6,004 bases of DNA. Origin: Corallincola sp. (GTDB lineage Bacteria > Pseudomonadota > Gammaproteobacteria > Enterobacterales > Neiellaceae). The translations under genes were made by a program, and so were the position numbers. Under the pieces are notes generated by a model, which was given only the letters and a program-made list of their open reading frames with translations, had not been told where the DNA came from and did not search any database. The stretch lies in NCBI GenBank assembly GCA_017998495.1, contig JAGOCY010000102.1, forward strand, positions 1 through 6,004, read 5' to 3'. Shown here one piece after another: positions 4,140 through 6,004 of this stretch (the stretch's first letter is position 1; each line of letters starts with the position of its first letter).

Positions 4140-6004
4140 TCAGCGTCCGGCGCGCAGCAGACCGCCAAGGCCAAGGGCTTCAAGGTGGGCATTGACCACC
4201 GCCCGCACCTGCTGCGGCGACTCGAGGGTCATCACTTCACGCAGCATCTCCTGCGCCTTGGTCAGTGGGGTACGGCGGATCACCCATTTGATGCGAGCGA
4301 TGTTGTGGCTGTTCATCGACAACTGGCGATAGCCCATGGCCATCAATAGCAGCGCCCCACCCGGCTCACCGGCCAGTTCGCCACAGATACTCACCGGCAG
4401 GCTGAAACGCTGGGCATCGCTGCTGATCTGCTGCAATGCCGCCAGCACCGCCGGGTGAAAGGCATCGTAGAGATTAGCCACCCGTGCATTGTTGCGATCC
4501 ACCGCCAGCAAATACTGGGTCAGGTCGTTGCTGCCCACCGACAGAAAGTCGATGCGCCCGGCCAGCTGCGGGATCTGGTAGATCAGCGCCGGCACTTCCA
4601 CCATCACCCCCAGCTTGGGTTTGGTCAGGCTGCGCTCGCTGTGGCGCAGCTCTTCACGCACCTCATTGATCGCCTGACGGGAGAGGCGCAACGCCTCGTC
4701 CACTTCGGCAATGCTAGTGACCATTGGGAACATGATGCGCAGATTGTCATGGCCAATACTGGCGCGCAGCATCGCCCGCACTTGGACCAGGAAGATCTCG
4801 GGGTGATCGAGGGTCAGGCGCAGGCCGCGCCAGCCCAGGAAGGGGTTATCTTCGCGCACCGGGAAATAGGGCAAGGCCTTGTCGCCGCCCACATCCAGGG
4901 TGCGCATGGTCACCGGCCGACCGGCAAAACTGGCCATCACCTGCTGATAGATATCGGCCTGGGTCTGCTCGCTGGGAAAGCGGTCCTGCATCATGAACGG
5001 GATTTCGGTGCGGTACAGCCCCACCCCTTCGGCCCCCTGGGCCTGCCCCACTTCGGTGTCCGCCGACAGGCCGGCGTTGAGGTGGATGGCCACCGCATGG
5101 CCATCGGGGGTAACGGCAGCTAGATCCGCCTCAACCAGAAAATGGTTGCGCAGCTCGGTCTCTTCGACCACCAGCCGTTGATATTCAAAGCGGATCGCCT
5201 CGGGCGGGTCGACAAAGATCTCACCGGCATAACCGTCGATGATCAGCTCAGTGCCTGACAGACCAGAGAGCGGAAACTCCTGAATGCCCAGTACCGCCGG
5301 AATGCCGAGGGCACGGGCCAAGATGGCTGCGTGCGAGTTGTTAGAGCCGCGCAGCGACACCAAGCCGGCCAGCCGCTCACGCGGGTATTCGGCCAGCATG
5401 GCGGCGGTTACCTCGCGGGCCACCAGAATAATGGGGCCACCGGGGTCACTGACGGTGTTATCCGGGTCAACCAGATGGGCCAGAATGCGCTGGCCCAGAT
5501 CACGCACATCGGCGGCGCGCTCGCGCAGGTAGGGGTCCTGCATCGCCTCAAACTGACCGATATAGCGGCCAAACACCCGTTTGACGCCGGTCTCGGCGCT
5601 CCAGCCTGCGGCAATCTCATCACCCACGGCCCGGGCAATTGCCGGATCGTTGGCCAACTGGCCATACATGTCGAGAATGGCGCGAAACTCGGTGGCCAGC
5701 TCTCCACCCATGCGCTCATGCAAGCCGTCAAGGTCGCCACGGGTGGCGCTCAGGGCGATGCTAAAGCGCTGCTGTTCGCAGGCGGCATCGTCACTGCGCA
5801 CAGACTGCACCGCATCCAGCTCAATGGAGGGGGCCGACACCAACGCCCGCCCCACCACCACTCCAGGAGCGCCGGGCACACCGCGCAGACTGCGCACCGC
5901 TGTGGTTGCCGGGCCGCTACCGGGCACCAGCATGCCTCGCACCTGGGCATGGGCCAGCACATTGGCCAGCTGGGCGGCAAGAGTGACGAGAAAGGCCTCT
6001 TCGT
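4140..6004 (-). CDS. ptsP: Phosphoenolpyruvate-protein phosphotransferase PtsP, enzyme I of the nitrogen PTS (5' end beyond window)
   Basis: Autophosphorylates from phosphoenolpyruvate and passes the phosphate to NPr and then EIIA-Ntr, a regulatory chain linked to nitrogen status and potassium handling; cytoplasmic. 620 residues are visible. Residues 1-20 or so (EEAFLVTLAAQLANVLAHAQ) match the end of the N-terminal GAF domain, which separates PtsP from sugar-PTS enzyme I (PtsI). Then follow the enzyme I N-terminal domain from RGVPGAPG (about 40), the phosphohistidine segment GSNNSHAAILARALGIP with His224, and the PEP-binding barrel with LYRTEIPFM (about 329-337), LDVGGDKALPY, GWRGLRLTLD, DFLSVGSNDLTQYLLAVDRNN (about 485-505) and the catalytic Cys540 in SICGELAG. 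The C-terminus LGLGGLLRAGR resembles the E. coli ending. The frame is open to the edge, so roughly the first 130 residues are outside. Gene order ptsP-lgt-thyA matches E. coli. No clear terminator follows its stop. Confidence 0.96.
   Translation of the reverse strand, partial: EEAFLVTLAAQLANVLAHAQVRGMLVPGSGPATTAVRSLRGVPGAPGVVVGRALVSAPSIELDAVQSVRSDDAACEQQRFSIALSATRGDLDGLHERMGGELATEFRAILDMYGQLANDPAIARAVGDEIAAGWSAETGVKRVFGRYIGQFEAMQDPYLRERAADVRDLGQRILAHLVDPDNTVSDPGGPIILVAREVTAAMLAEYPRERLAGLVSLRGSNNSHAAILARALGIPAVLGIQEFPLSGLSGTELIIDGYAGEIFVDPPEAIRFEYQRLVVEETELRNHFLVEADLAAVTPDGHAVAIHLNAGLSADTEVGQAQGAEGVGLYRTEIPFMMQDRFPSEQTQADIYQQVMASFAGRPVTMRTLDVGGDKALPYFPVREDNPFLGWRGLRLTLDHPEIFLVQVRAMLRASIGHDNLRIMFPMVTSIAEVDEALRLSRQAINEVREELRHSERSLTKPKLGVMVEVPALIYQIPQLAGRIDFLSVGSNDLTQYLLAVDRNNARVANLYDAFHPAVLAALQQISSDAQRFSLPVSICGELAGEPGGALLLMAMGYRQLSMNSHNIARIKWVIRRTPLTKAQEMLREVMTLESPQQVRAVVNAHLEALGLGGLLRAGR

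Noticed and set aside
4455..5123. Plus-strand open frame of 222 codons opposite ptsP
   Set aside because: The opposite strand encodes the enzyme I PEP-binding barrel continuously; the plus-strand product shows no domain.

Overview
This window looks like a chromosomal, GC-rich gammaproteobacterial region. The gene order ptsP-lgt-thyA, the near-colinear match of ThyA to the 264-residue Escherichia coli enzyme, and the general protein character point to a relative of the enterics. I infer an Aeromonas-like genome, but the sequence alone does not prove the genus. No insertion sequence, integrase, phage gene or CRISPR array is visible.

Layout: all five protein genes lie on the minus strand and a single tRNA gene lies on the plus strand. 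From the right edge leftwards (the direction of transcription), the window holds ptsP (5' end beyond the window; enzyme I of the nitrogen phosphotransferase system), lgt (prolipoprotein diacylglyceryl transferase) and thyA (thymidylate synthase). lgt and thyA are three bases apart, and the thyA ribosome binding site lies in the last lgt codons, so they are almost certainly co-transcribed and probably translationally coupled. The 157-bp ptsP-lgt gap holds four exact tandem copies of a 7-bp unit and a plausible -10 element for lgt.

ThyA converges with a tRNA-Leu(CAG) gene that has its own strong promoter with a GC-rich discriminator and a good intrinsic terminator. The roughly 90 bp between thyA and the tRNA hold four consecutive inverted repeats. 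Left of the tRNA, divergent from it, is a 329-residue protein with two acetyltransferase (GNAT) domains: the first resembles the ArsN2 family and the second the ArsN1/phosphinothricin acetyltransferase family. This fusion, with no other arsenic gene beside it, is the most unusual gene here. Last is the N-terminal part of a DEAD-box RNA helicase of the DeaD/CsdA type, cut by the left edge, with its own candidate promoter and a predicted leader of about 160 nt that contains two hairpins.

Functionally most of the window is housekeeping: nitrogen/PEP-linked regulation (PtsP), lipoprotein maturation at the inner membrane (Lgt), dTMP synthesis (ThyA), CUG decoding (tRNA-Leu) and RNA remodelling (DeaD). 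The two-domain acetyltransferase looks accessory. No stretch longer than 300 bp lacks a gene.
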